Origin: Hyphomicrobiales bacterium
Lineage (GTDB): Bacteria > Pseudomonadota > Alphaproteobacteria > Rhizobiales > JAJFHB01
NCBI GenBank assembly: GCA_021775615.1
Contig: JAJFHL010000169.1
Span: 1-58,946, forward strand
DNA: 58,946 bases
Reading direction: 5' to 3'
The translations under genes and the position numbers were made by a program. Position 1 is the first letter of the stretch, and the number at the start of each line of letters is the position of its first letter. This document shows, piece by piece, positions 34,292-43,278 of this stretch. The notes below the pieces were generated by a model that was given only the letters and a program-made list of their open reading frames with translations, searched no databases and was not told the DNA's origin.

Positions 34292-34630
34292 ATGGAATTG
34301 AAACAGGAAACCCGGGAAAGAGCGCTTATCGTTGCACCAAATGGTGTGATTGATCACGATTCCGCCCCGGCGTTTGAGGAACAACTCCACAAGGTGCTGA
34401 AGAGTGCGGACGATGGCGCCTTGTCTTTGATTATTGACATGAAGGACATCGAGTACATGTCGACCGTCGGCCTGCGCGTTCTGATGCGGGTATCCAAGCG
34501 CGCGCGCGAAGCCTCCGTGGACATAAAGGTCGCCGGCATGAACGCCTGCATGTGCGAGATTTTCAAGATCTCGAGGTTCGACAAGGTGATGCAGGTGTTT
34601 GACACGGTGGACGCGGCTCTTGCGGGCTGA
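34292..34630 (+). CDS. STAS-domain anti-sigma-factor antagonist (RsbV/SpoIIAA-like)
   Basis: A 112-residue single STAS domain. The conserved loop IEYMSTVGLRVL is visible; Thr58 aligns with the phosphorylated Ser of SpoIIAA/RsbV, so phosphorylation control is expected, with Thr as acceptor. AAGG 7 nt upstream supports the ATG at 34292; the ATG at 34286 is too close to it. It is followed 31 bp later by a metallo-hydrolase gene and then the PP2C phosphatase that would dephosphorylate it, while the ATPase/kinase that would phosphorylate it is at 38833. Its final target (a sigma factor or other output) is not in the window. Confidence 0.88.
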   Translation: MELKQETRERALIVAPNGVIDHDSAPAFEEQLHKVLKSADDGALSLIIDMKDIEYMSTVGLRVLMRVSKRAREASVDIKVAGMNACMCEIFKISRFDKVMQVFDTVDAALAG

Positions 34631-34661
34631 ACCGGCATAGGGCGGCAGGAGGACGGGGACG

Positions 34662-35621
34662 ATGTTGGTCCGGTTCTGGGGAACGCGGGGGTCAATTCCA
34701 AAAGCCATGCGGGCCGAAGTCGTGCGGTCCAAGGTCATTGCCGCCCTGGTGGCGGCGGACGGCCGGCGCTTCGACAGCGAGACGGCCGTCGCGCGTTTCG
34801 TCGATGAAGAGCTGGAAATGCCGGTTGCCGGCACCTACGGCGGCGCCACCTCGTGTGTGGAGGTCGACGGCGGCGAAGGTGATTTTCTGGTTTGCGACAT
34901 GGGCTCGGGGTTTCGTGAATTCGGTATCGACGCCGCCAGACGAATGGCAGAAGGCCACTCGAAGACATTCAACATTTTCATGTCGCACATGCACTGGGAT
35001 CACATAATGGGCTTCCCGTTTTTTGGGCCGTCATTCGATCCCGAGGTCAAGATCCGTTTCTTCGGCGGTCATGACGATCTTGAAGAGGCGTTGCGGCGGC
35101 AGCAAGAGGAAATTTCCTTTCCCGTTCCGTTCGAATGGCTCAAGGCAAACATTGAATTCAACAAGGTGGTGCCCGGCGAAACGGTGGAGGTCGGCGGTTA
35201 TCAGGTTAGCACCGTCAAGCAGTATCACTCGCACGACTCCTACGGTTATCGCTTCGAGGCCGGCGGCAAGTCACTGGTCTACAGTACAGACTCCGAACAC
35301 AAGGATGATGATCCAGAAAGCGAAGATATGTTCGTCGAGTTCTTCCGGGATGCCGACCTTGTGATCTTCGACACGATGTACTCGCTCCTCGATGCCTGGA
35401 CGATAAAGCAGGACTGGGGTCACTCGAGCAATGTGGTTGCGGTCGATCTGTGCTCGCGTGCCGGTGCCCACCGGGTGGCGATGTTCCATCACGAGCCGAT
35501 ACACGACGACGCCGACATTCACAGAGTTCACACAGAGACGATCCGCTACGAAGAACTGATCGGCAGAAACTCGCGGCTCGAAGTTCTCTGCGCGTATGAC
35601 GGCATGGAAGTTGCGCTTTAG
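34662..35621 (+). CDS. Metallo-beta-lactamase-fold hydrolase
   Basis: A 319-residue MBL-fold protein beginning MLVRFWGTRGSIP, the start of the PhnP/cyclic-nucleotide-phosphodiesterase-like group. Metal motif SHMHWDHIMG (His109, His111, Asp113, His114), later YSTDSEHKDDD and HHEPIHDD supply further ligands. An extra helical insertion (about 14-52) lies between the GTRGS start and the TYGGATSCVEV strand. Expected activity is phosphodiester hydrolysis, possibly of a cyclic nucleotide; not readable. GGAGGA precedes the ATG. It sits inside the partner-switching gene set, which suggests a second-messenger or regulatory role. Confidence 0.8.
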   Translation: MLVRFWGTRGSIPKAMRAEVVRSKVIAALVAADGRRFDSETAVARFVDEELEMPVAGTYGGATSCVEVDGGEGDFLVCDMGSGFREFGIDAARRMAEGHSKTFNIFMSHMHWDHIMGFPFFGPSFDPEVKIRFFGGHDDLEEALRRQQEEISFPVPFEWLKANIEFNKVVPGETVEVGGYQVSTVKQYHSHDSYGYRFEAGGKSLVYSTDSEHKDDDPESEDMFVEFFRDADLVIFDTMYSLLDAWTIKQDWGHSSNVVAVDLCSRAGAHRVAMFHHEPIHDDADIHRVHTETIRYEELIGRNSRLEVLCAYDGMEVAL

Positions 35622-35651
35622 CGCCCTGGCGGCGAAGGCAATGGCGCACCC

Positions 35652-37814
35652 ATGAGCACCAGCACAGAAGCTGAAAAGCTGCGTCCCGAAAGCGTCTTGC
35701 TGATCCGGCTGATTGGGCTGATTGCGCTGATGGCATGTCTCTCGGCGCTCGCCGTTGGTCCGGCAAGCGAGCAGATCGGCCGTATTCGCGATACCGTTTC
35801 GGACATTTACCAGCGCATGGCGCCACGCCAGCCCCCGGAGGAGTTTCCCGCGCTCATCGTCACCATCGATCAGGCCAGCCTGGATGCGGTCGGACCATGG
35901 CCGTGGCCGAGAGCCAAGATTGCCGAACTCACTGAGCGGCTGTTCGAGTTGAAGGCGCAGGTTGTCGGGTACGATATTGTGTTTTCGGAACCGGACCGGT
36001 TTGGCGGGGAGAATCTCGCCAGAATATACCACGGCGAGCCGGAGGAGGTGAGGCAGCAGCTGCTGCAACTGGCCGATCCGGATGAGCGGCTGATCTCCGT
36101 CGTCAGCGGCGCCGGGAACTATGTTGTGGTGGGACGCGCCGGCGTTGGCGATCCCGCCGACGGCTCATCGCCCGATCCATCGGCGTTTCCGATAGAAGCG
36201 ACGTTCGACGGGGACAGGCCCCAGAACCTTCGGTTCTACCCCTCGGCGTTGACCAACATCGCCGATCTCGACGAGGTCGCCCTCGGCCACGGCCTGCTTA
36301 ACGGTGAACCTGATGGCGATGGTATCATCCGGCGTGTGCCGTTGGTTGCGATGCTGGGCAAGAGACTGGCGCCGTCATTCGCGCTGGAGCTCATTCGGGT
36401 CGCGGCGGTCTCAAGCATAGCGCAGAGCACCGGCGGCGCCGGCAAGGTTGCCAATCCCGACATCAAGCTGCATGTCGAGAACGGCAGGCTTACGTCCCTG
36501 AGTTACGGGCACTTCCGCGTGCCGGTCGAGGCCGACGGCACCATGCGCATTCACTTTTCAAGACCCGTGAAAGGCCGCACCGTTTCAGCACACGAGATCC
36601 TGGATGGAAAGGTCGATCCGATCGTCGTCGGCGGCAAGCTCGTCATCGTAGGTTTTACCGGCATCGGGATCGAAGATGTTGTCCCGACGCCACTCTACTC
36701 GGAGAACTCCGGTGTCGACATCCATGCCCAGGTCATAGAAGCGTTCTTCTACGATGGCTGGCTCAGCCGGCCATACTGGGCGCCGGCGCTGGAATGGGCC
36801 TGTGCCGCTTTGCTGGGACTGGTTGCGCTCTTGGGACTGCCGCTTCTCTCACCGGGACGGGCGGTGATTGTATCGCTGGTTGCCGCGATATTCGTTGTGA
36901 GTTTCAGTGTCGGTGCCTTTGCATTTTCAAGTTTAGTTCTCGACGCCACTTTGCCTCTCATGGGGGCGGGCATACCCGCCACCATCGTAATGGCGGGAAT
37001 CCTGCTTTCGACGGAACGGCGGCGGCGCGAGCTGCGCAGCATCGTGCAGGTCGAGGAGGCAAGGGCCGAGGAAGCCCAGAAGATCCAGTTCGCCATGCTG
37101 CCGACCGCGGACAGTCTGAGGGCGTTGCCGGCAGGCGTCGATGTCTGGCCGGTGCTTGAACCCGCACAATCGGTGGGCGGCGATTTCTATGATGCCTTCA
37201 TGCTCGATGACACGCGCCTGTATTTCACGGTCGGGGACGTCACAGGCAAAGGAGTGTCGGCCGCGCTTTTCATGTCGGTGGTGAAGGCGCTGTCGAAAAG
37301 CCTCATCCTGCGGGACGGCGGCGCGCTGGACCGGGCGGTTGTCGACATTTCAAGAGAGGTGTCGCGCGACAATCCGGACGAGATGTTTGCCACGGCACTG
37401 CTCGGTGTCATGGACGTCACGTCCGGCCATGTCGCCATGTGCAATGCCGGGCACGAAAACCCGATCATCGTCAGAAAAGACGGCACCGCGGAATTGTGGT
37501 CCATGGATGGTGGTCCACCGTTCTGCGTTATGGATGATTTTCCCTATCCGGTGGAGACGATGCGACTGGAGCCTGGAGAGGCACTGGTGATCATTACCGA
37601 CGGCGTATCGGAAGCATGGTCGCCCAAGGACGAGTTGTTCGGGCGTGAGCGGGTCCTCGATGTCTTTGCGAAGCTTCCGTCCTCGGCGCCATCAGAAGAG
37701 ATTGTGAACCGGCTGACAAAAGCGGTTCGCGTTTTCGAAAACAAGCGTGAGCCGGTCGATGATCTGACGATTATGGCGATCGGCTATCGGCGCGGCAGCA
37801 TCACCGGACAATGA
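35652..37814 (+). CDS. CHASE2 sensor - PP2C (SpoIIE-type) phosphatase
   Basis: A 720-residue sensor phosphatase. N-terminal membrane segment (about 18-38), extracytoplasmic CHASE2 domain (about 45-370; contains ALIVTIDQASLDAVGPWPWPR, the CHASE2 core), three further membrane segments (about 376-450), a short helical linker (about 455-478; QVEEARAEEAQKIQFAMLP), then the PP2C domain (about 485-715) with metal residues in VGGDFYD (509), GDVTGKG (527), NAGHENP (598) and TDGVSEA (650). It should dephosphorylate the STAS protein in response to an envelope signal. CHASE2 more often precedes cyclases or kinases. Its end overlaps the antisense FecR-OmpA gene by 14 bp. Confidence 0.9.
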   Translation: MSTSTEAEKLRPESVLLIRLIGLIALMACLSALAVGPASEQIGRIRDTVSDIYQRMAPRQPPEEFPALIVTIDQASLDAVGPWPWPRAKIAELTERLFELKAQVVGYDIVFSEPDRFGGENLARIYHGEPEEVRQQLLQLADPDERLISVVSGAGNYVVVGRAGVGDPADGSSPDPSAFPIEATFDGDRPQNLRFYPSALTNIADLDEVALGHGLLNGEPDGDGIIRRVPLVAMLGKRLAPSFALELIRVAAVSSIAQSTGGAGKVANPDIKLHVENGRLTSLSYGHFRVPVEADGTMRIHFSRPVKGRTVSAHEILDGKVDPIVVGGKLVIVGFTGIGIEDVVPTPLYSENSGVDIHAQVIEAFFYDGWLSRPYWAPALEWACAALLGLVALLGLPLLSPGRAVIVSLVAAIFVVSFSVGAFAFSSLVLDATLPLMGAGIPATIVMAGILLSTERRRRELRSIVQVEEARAEEAQKIQFAMLPTADSLRALPAGVDVWPVLEPAQSVGGDFYDAFMLDDTRLYFTVGDVTGKGVSAALFMSVVKALSKSLILRDGGALDRAVVDISREVSRDNPDEMFATALLGVMDVTSGHVAMCNAGHENPIIVRKDGTAELWSMDGGPPFCVMDDFPYPVETMRLEPGEALVIITDGVSEAWSPKDELFGRERVLDVFAKLPSSAPSEEIVNRLTKAVRVFENKREPVDDLTIMAIGYRRGSITGQ

Positions 37815-38790
37815 CCTGCACACGGCGATTGCGGTCGTTCTTGATGCCATCGGGAGTTTCCTCCATGCGGTCACGTTCGCCGCGCCCGGCGGCGCGAATG
37901 CGCGTGGGGTCCATTCCCCTCTTGACCAGAAGGTCCTTGATCTGGCCCGCGCGTTCGAGCGACAGCCGGTCATTGTAGGCGTCCGTTCCGGACCGGTCGG
38001 TGTGTCCGACGACGACCACATCAGCTTGCTCGCGGCTCTTGACGTCCTCGAAGATGCTGTTGACCGTCGCCTCCGATTCCACGGTGAGATCGGTGCTGTC
38101 ATATCCGAAATACAGTGTGTAATTGCTCGGTTGCGCCGGCATATTGTTCAGCAAATCGCCGTGCTCATCCAGAACGGCGGTGCTGTCTGTCTGTGTTTCG
38201 TAATCCTTCTGGCTGCCGAGTTTTGCAACCGAATAATCGCCCTGGACGACGGTGCGGTCTTTTCCTTCTGTGTCGAGGACGGCCAGCGCGCTGGGCTTGT
38301 TCTCGACTTTTTTGCCCGGCTCGGGCTTTTTTACCTCACTCGGCAGAAGCACGAGCGCAGGTTGGACCTGGACAATGAAGCGCGTGCCCCTGACGCCCAG
38401 AATGGACGTCGGCGTCCTGACCTGCATGGCGTCTTCGCGGTGGGCCGCGATCTGGCCGGATACGATTGCAACGGTGCCCTTTTCAATGACAACCTCGAAC
38501 TCACCTTCGTGAGTGGTTTCATTGAACTGGAACTCCGCCAGATTGATCCGGCTGTCGGGTCCGGTTGAGAAACGGCTGTTGTCGATGAATGTCACGGTGA
38601 TACGGCCGTCGCCGCCGGTCACCAGAATGTCACTTCGCTCCAGTGTCATTCCTGAGGTGACCGCGATTTTCTCATCGCCGCGTTGCACAAAGGCTTCACC
38701 GTTGGTCCTCTTTACCCGGCCGATCTCGGCCAGCGCGAAAGACGGTAGACAGAGCAACACCAAAGCGAGAAGAATAGCTTTCCGAAACAT
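37801..38790 (-). CDS. FecR-like domain - OmpA C-terminal domain envelope protein
   Basis: A 329-residue protein: signal peptide 1-21 (cleavage after ALA), a FecR-like domain (about 35-140; GMTLERSDILVTGGDGRITV, TPTSILGVRGTRF), a variable middle (about 150-205), then an OmpA-type peptidoglycan-binding domain (about 210-329) with GHTDRSGTDAYNDRLSLERA and the NRRVQV end. It should sit in the periplasm bound to peptidoglycan. A much longer reading from 39240 would cover the kinase gene antisense; the ATG at 38790, followed by an obvious signal peptide, is correct. It faces the CHASE2 phosphatase gene, so it may be its partner. Confidence 0.87.
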   Translation of the reverse strand: MFRKAILLALVLLCLPSFALAEIGRVKRTNGEAFVQRGDEKIAVTSGMTLERSDILVTGGDGRITVTFIDNSRFSTGPDSRINLAEFQFNETTHEGEFEVVIEKGTVAIVSGQIAAHREDAMQVRTPTSILGVRGTRFIVQVQPALVLLPSEVKKPEPGKKVENKPSALAVLDTEGKDRTVVQGDYSVAKLGSQKDYETQTDSTAVLDEHGDLLNNMPAQPSNYTLYFGYDSTDLTVESEATVNSIFEDVKSREQADVVVVGHTDRSGTDAYNDRLSLERAGQIKDLLVKRGMDPTRIRAAGRGERDRMEETPDGIKNDRNRRVQVIVR

Positions 38791-38832
38791 AATCAACCTG
38801 CGTTTTTCTTTGTTGGACCCGTCCCATACATA

Positions 38833-39270
38833 ATGTCTGTCTGCAACGAGAGCAATCCGCACACAAACCACCTGGCCGGAGCGGTGAAGTCTACGCAACT
38901 CGGAATGTCCGAGGCTTTGGACAATGCACGCGCCTTTGCAAGCGCAGTCGCGCTCAATGAGTTGACGCGGTATCAGTTTTTGATCGTGGTCGAAGAGCTG
39001 ATGACGAACATCATCAGCCATGGGCAACCCGCACAAACCTCGATGGTCGAGTATGAGTTTACATATCGGGACGGAGCGGTCCGTATCCATCTGACCGACG
39101 GTGGCGTGCCGTTTGACCCGCGCGAGTTGTCCGTGCGTGCCGCCGATGTCGATCAGGGACGCGAAGGCGGCTGGGGATGGCCCGTCATTCTCAAGTGGTG
39201 CAAGCTTTTGGCATACCGCCACGAGGATGGCCGCAACCATCTGGACCTGCTTCTCGAATCAAAGGAGTAA
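38833..39270 (+). CDS. RsbW-like ATP-binding protein (anti-sigma factor / serine kinase)
   Basis: A 145-residue HATPase_c protein of the RsbW/SpoIIAB type: N box EELMTNIISHG (about Glu54-Gly64), G1 box LTDGGVPFDP (about 88-97), G2-like EGGWGW (about 111). No His-phosphorylation or sensor domain. Members bind a target such as a sigma factor and phosphorylate the cognate STAS protein. It diverges from the FecR-OmpA gene, 42 bp away, and ends 7 bp from the stop of the convergent MttB gene. With the STAS and PP2C genes it completes a partner-switching set. Confidence 0.87.
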   Translation: MSVCNESNPHTNHLAGAVKSTQLGMSEALDNARAFASAVALNELTRYQFLIVVEELMTNIISHGQPAQTSMVEYEFTYRDGAVRIHLTDGGVPFDPRELSVRAADVDQGREGGWGWPVILKWCKLLAYRHEDGRNHLDLLLESKE

Positions 39271-39277
39271 GGGCACA

Positions 39278-40822
39278 TTACAGACCGGTGCGCTCGATCT
39301 CACTCTTCCGCCTTGCCATCAAGGCGTTGAGTTCGCTTTCGATGGCCGGGTCGATCGGCGGCCGCTCATAGTCGGCGAGCAGCTGTTTCCAAACACCGTT
39401 CGCCCGCTCGGTTGCGGTCCGAGAACCATCTTCTTCCCAGGTCTCGAAGTTGCGCCAGTCGGACAGGACCGGATCCTGGAAAGCCGTTTCGTAGCGCTCC
39501 AGCGTGTGGTCCTCGCCGAAAAAGTGCCCCCCCGGCGGCACTTTCAGGATCGCGTCCAACGCCAGTTCCTGACCGTTGACTTCAAGCGGTTGCAGTGTTT
39601 CGAACCACGAACGCAGCATTTCCGCATCGACCACCATTTTTTCAAACGAAGCGGTAAGCCCGCCTTCGAGCCAGCCGACACTGTGCATGACCATGTTCGA
39701 GTGGGACATGACGGCGGCCCACAGCGCCATGCCCGTTTCATAGACGGCCTGGGCGTCGACCGCGTTGGACGCGTTCACGCTGCTGGAGCGGTAGGGCAGG
39801 GCGAAGCGTCTGGCGATCTGGCCGCCGGCGAGCGTTGCCTTGACATACTCCGGCGTCCCGAATGCCGGAGCGCCGGACTTCATGTCGACATTGGAGGTAA
39901 ACCCGCCGAACACCACGGGGCAGCCAGGGCGTATCATCTGCGTCAGCGCAATGACGCCAAGCGCCTCACCGGTCTGTTGCGCCAGCGAACCGGCGATGGT
40001 GACCGGGCTCATGGCGCCTGCCAGAGTGAATGGGGTGACCACGTTGGGCTGTCCGTTTTCGGCCATTGCCATCAGGCCGTCGAGCAGATCCTCGTCGACC
40101 CGGCGGGGCGAATTCACATTGATGACGGTGTAAAGGCTCGGCTCGCAAAGCAACTGATCGCGGTCGCAGCCGCGCGCCAGCGCAACCATGTCCAGCGCAT
40201 CGAGGATGCGTGTGCGTCCGATGCCGCTGGCAAACCAGGCCTGGTCGCTGAGCGTGATGTGCGCCATTGAAACGTCGAGATGGCGGGTATCGACGGCAAG
40301 GTCGATCGGCGCCACCAGGCCGCCGCCCGAAACGTGCGTGACGCCGAGCCCATGAACGACTCGGATCAGGTCGCACAGTGTCGCAAAGTCGCCCGACTGT
40401 CGCCGGCGGTCGAGGCTCGAGACATTTGGCGGGCCGCCAACCGGCGCAAATGCGATGTTGGCGCCGCCGACGGTGATGTCGCGGTCCGAGACGCGGGCAT
40501 GCATCTTGAACCGGCTCGGCGCCTTGCCCACGAATTCGCGGACGATGTCGCGCCCGAGCCAGACCATCTGGCTCTCGTCATCGACCTTTGCGCCATTGTC
40601 CGCATAGATCTGGCGCGCCCGGGCGCTACGCACTTCCAGGCCGCCTTCCTCGAGCATGCGAAACGCGGTGTCTTCGATGCGTTCGAGGGCTTCTTCACCA
40701 AGGATTTCCACCGGTGCGAATGGGTTGGTCAACTCAGGCAGGCGGGGCCTTGCAACGCCGTTCGACCTTTCACCGCGGTCGGGGCGTCTTCGGCGTCCAC
40801 CTTTGTTGCGTCGCTCCGGCAT
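39278..40822 (-). CDS. MttB-family (trimethylamine methyltransferase-like) methyltransferase, non-pyrrolysine
   Basis: A 514-residue TIM-barrel methyltransferase of the MttB superfamily, reading through without an in-frame TAG, so it lacks the pyrrolysine of true MttB. Recognisable stretches are HVSGGGLVAPIDL, GFTSNVDMKSGAPAFGTPEY, YRSSSVNASNAVDAQAVYE and the C-terminal KVPPGGHFFGEDHTLERYE. Known non-Pyl members demethylate quaternary amines such as glycine betaine, carnitine or proline betaine onto a corrinoid protein. No corrinoid-protein gene is next to it. It lies 99 bp downstream of the LysR gene, same strand, next to soxBDAG. Confidence 0.85.
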   Translation of the reverse strand: MPERRNKGGRRRRPDRGERSNGVARPRLPELTNPFAPVEILGEEALERIEDTAFRMLEEGGLEVRSARARQIYADNGAKVDDESQMVWLGRDIVREFVGKAPSRFKMHARVSDRDITVGGANIAFAPVGGPPNVSSLDRRRQSGDFATLCDLIRVVHGLGVTHVSGGGLVAPIDLAVDTRHLDVSMAHITLSDQAWFASGIGRTRILDALDMVALARGCDRDQLLCEPSLYTVINVNSPRRVDEDLLDGLMAMAENGQPNVVTPFTLAGAMSPVTIAGSLAQQTGEALGVIALTQMIRPGCPVVFGGFTSNVDMKSGAPAFGTPEYVKATLAGGQIARRFALPYRSSSVNASNAVDAQAVYETGMALWAAVMSHSNMVMHSVGWLEGGLTASFEKMVVDAEMLRSWFETLQPLEVNGQELALDAILKVPPGGHFFGEDHTLERYETAFQDPVLSDWRNFETWEEDGSRTATERANGVWKQLLADYERPPIDPAIESELNALMARRKSEIERTGL

Positions 40823-40921
40823 CACTCTCGAATGGTCTCAACACTGTTCGCGAGCATAATTGTTGGTGCGCGCAGGTGGCGCTGCAACCGAATTCTTTCG
40901 GTGGTCTGCTGAATTCGAACG

Positions 40922-41827
40922 TCAGGCGACCTGCGCTATGGCGGGTGGGCAGATCGCCAGAAGCCAGTCCCTGAAGCGGCGAACGCCGGACATTCCGATC
41001 GACGGCTTGGTGGCCACCAGATAATAGGAATAGCCGGTGGAGAGCGGCCTTGGAATGGGCATGACGAGGCTGCCGTTGGCAATGGCGTCGTCGATATAGG
41101 GCCGGCGCCCGATGGCGATACCAAGCCCTTCCTTGGCAGCGCTCAGGGTGGATGAGCGCGCATCGAGCTCAAGCCAGTGACCGACCACGTCGCTGGCGAG
41201 CCCCTCACTGCCAAGCCACATGGTCCATTCACCGGGTTCCGCGTTGCAGAAAATCAGCGTGTGCCGCAGGAGATCGGATGCATTGCTGATCGCCTCGATC
41301 CGCTCTAGGTAGCCAGGAGAGCAGACCGGAACCAGCTCTTCATGGAACAGAAAATCGCCGGCCGCCTCGTCAGCGGCTGCAGCCGTATAATGGATCGCCA
41401 GATCGACGCCGGTCCCGGCAAAGTCGTTCGGCCGGGTTTCGGTCATCAGCCGCACCGTGATGTCGGGATGCGCTTCATGGAAAGCGCCAAGTCGGGGGAT
41501 CAGCCACATTTCTGCAAGAATGGGGTAGAGATTGACCGTCAGGAAGGTGCGTCCGCGCGGTTTGGCGACCTTTGCGGTCGCCTGCTCGATCAGGTCGAGC
41601 GCCTCGCGCAGTTCCCCGTGATAGCCGTTGCCCTCTGGCGTCAGGGTCAGGCGATTGTTGTTGCGGATAAAGAGTTGGATGCCGAGGTGGTCTTCCAGCG
41701 CCTTGACCTGATGGCTGACCGCGGAAGAGGAGATCAGCAGTTCGTCGGCGGCCTGCTGAAAATTGCAGTGCCGCGCCGCGGCTTCAAACGCCTTGATGGC
41801 GGCAAATGGTGGCAGGCGACGTCCCAT
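40922..41827 (-). CDS. LysR-family transcriptional regulator (GcvA-like)
   Basis: A 301-residue LysR-type regulator: HTH (about 18-50; MGRRLPPFAAIKAFEAAARHCNFQQAADEL start, then ISSSAVSHQVKALEDHLG) and a type-2 periplasmic-binding-like effector domain. The PPFAAIKAFEAAARH start resembles the GcvA subgroup, often tied to glycine and betaine metabolism. It diverges from soxB across a 184-bp region and lies upstream of the MttB gene on its own strand, so it could control both. Effector unknown. Confidence 0.88.
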   Translation of the reverse strand: MGRRLPPFAAIKAFEAAARHCNFQQAADELLISSSAVSHQVKALEDHLGIQLFIRNNNRLTLTPEGNGYHGELREALDLIEQATAKVAKPRGRTFLTVNLYPILAEMWLIPRLGAFHEAHPDITVRLMTETRPNDFAGTGVDLAIHYTAAAADEAAGDFLFHEELVPVCSPGYLERIEAISNASDLLRHTLIFCNAEPGEWTMWLGSEGLASDVVGHWLELDARSSTLSAAKEGLGIAIGRRPYIDDAIANGSLVMPIPRPLSTGYSYYLVATKPSIGMSGVRRFRDWLLAICPPAIAQVA

Positions 41828-42011
41828 GATCCCTTCGGTCGGCTGACATTCTGGTCACCGGTGCGATCCACGTTCCCTAGGGGATGAATTGTTTTCAAGC
41901 CTGCTGCACCAAGTCAAGAAATTTCAGTGGCCCCTCAACCAATTATCTCTTATCAACCCTAACGCCATTGTGCGATGTGTGCGTCAGGACAAATGCGGCG
42001 ACCGTCGATTT

Positions 42012-43265
42012 ATGAAGTATTCAGCTCTCAACCTTCTGCGTCAGGCGATGGGCGGCCACAAGGATTGGCCGCGGGCATGGCGTGATCCCGAGCCAAAGGA
42101 CGCTTACGATGTGATCATCGTGGGCGGCGGCGGTCATGGTCTGGCAACAGCTTACTATCTGGCAAAAAATCATGGCATCCGCAATGTCGCGGTCGTCGAA
42201 AAAGGATGGCTTGGTGGCGGCAATGTCGGGCGCAACACAACGATCGTGCGCTCCAACTACCTGTTGCCCGAAGAACTCCCCTTTTATGAATGGTCGCTCA
42301 AGCTCTGGGAAGGTCTGTCGCAGGACCTGAACTTCAACGTGATGTTTTCCCAGCGCGGGGTCCTGAACCTGGTGCATTCGGACGCGGAAGTGGACGCGGC
42401 GGTGCGGCGCGGCAATGCCATGATCATGCATGGCGCCGATGCTGAGTTCCTGAGCCGGGACGAATGCGTGAAGATGGTGCCGGGCATCGACGACAAGAAT
42501 TCCCGCTTTCCGGTTTATGGCGGCCTGCTTCAGCCCCGCGCCGGCAATGCCCGCCACGACGCGGTGGCCTGGGGCTATGCCCGCGGCGCCGACGGATATG
42601 GCGTCGACCTCCTGCAGAATTGCGAGGTCACGGGGATCACCCGGGACCGGCAGGGCAGGGTGGTCGGCATCGAAACCACCCGCGGCAAGATCAGGGCGAA
42701 CAAGGTCGGTCTCGCGGCGGCCGGTCACTCTGGCCATGTCGCTGCGATGGCGGGACTGCGTCTGCCGATCGAAAGCCACAAACTGCAGGCGTTCGTCACC
42801 GAAGGCCTGAAACCGCTGGTCGACACGGTGGTCACCTTCGGCCACGGGCACTTCTACTTGAGTCAGTCCGACAAGGGCGGCCTGGTGTTTGGCGCCAGCC
42901 TCGATGGCTATAATTCTTACGCCCAGCGCGGCAACCTGCCGACGGTGGAGGCGACCATCGAAGCCGCCATGCATCTGATGCCCTCGATCGGCCGGGTGCG
43001 GCTGCTGCGGCACTGGGCCGGTGTCATGGACATGTCCATGGACGGCTCGCCGTTCATCTGCAAGACGCCCATCGACGGGCTCTACCTCAACGCCGGCTGG
43101 TGCTATGGCGGCTTCAAGGCGACGCCCGCATCGGGGTGGTGCTTTGCCCACACCATCGCCAATGACGAACCGCATGCCTACAACGCCCACTATACGCTCG
43201 ACCGTTTTGCACGGGGCTATGCGGTCGACACCAAGGGCGTGGGCGCGCAGCCCAACCTGCATTAG
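42012..43265 (+). CDS. soxB: Sarcosine oxidase, subunit beta
   Basis: A 417-residue flavoprotein subunit of heterotetrameric sarcosine oxidase, which converts sarcosine to glycine with production of 5,10-methylene-THF and H2O2. FAD motif DVIIVGGGGHGLATAYYLA (about 33-51). The RHDAVAWGYA segment holds His182, matching the His that binds FMN covalently in the Corynebacterium enzyme. ATG at 42012 was chosen from the family N-terminus (MKYSALNLLRQA); a 41-residue upstream extension is unsupported. It is the first gene of soxBDAG, 13 bp before soxD. Confidence 0.94.
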   Translation: MKYSALNLLRQAMGGHKDWPRAWRDPEPKDAYDVIIVGGGGHGLATAYYLAKNHGIRNVAVVEKGWLGGGNVGRNTTIVRSNYLLPEELPFYEWSLKLWEGLSQDLNFNVMFSQRGVLNLVHSDAEVDAAVRRGNAMIMHGADAEFLSRDECVKMVPGIDDKNSRFPVYGGLLQPRAGNARHDAVAWGYARGADGYGVDLLQNCEVTGITRDRQGRVVGIETTRGKIRANKVGLAAAGHSGHVAAMAGLRLPIESHKLQAFVTEGLKPLVDTVVTFGHGHFYLSQSDKGGLVFGASLDGYNSYAQRGNLPTVEATIEAAMHLMPSIGRVRLLRHWAGVMDMSMDGSPFICKTPIDGLYLNAGWCYGGFKATPASGWCFAHTIANDEPHAYNAHYTLDRFARGYAVDTKGVGAQPNLH

Positions 43266-43278
43266 GGAAAGCCGGACA

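Noticed and set aside
38791-39240. N-terminal extension of the FecR-OmpA protein
   Set aside because: It would cover the RsbW-like gene antisense and hide the clear signal peptide starting at 38790.
39278-40822. Pyrrolysine-containing MttB
   Set aside because: The frame is open with no internal TAG, so pyrrolysine readthrough is not needed.
43021-43278. Longer soxD starting inside soxB
   Set aside because: The first 86 residues would be a shadow of soxB; the family N-terminus MRIKCPVCG begins at 43279.
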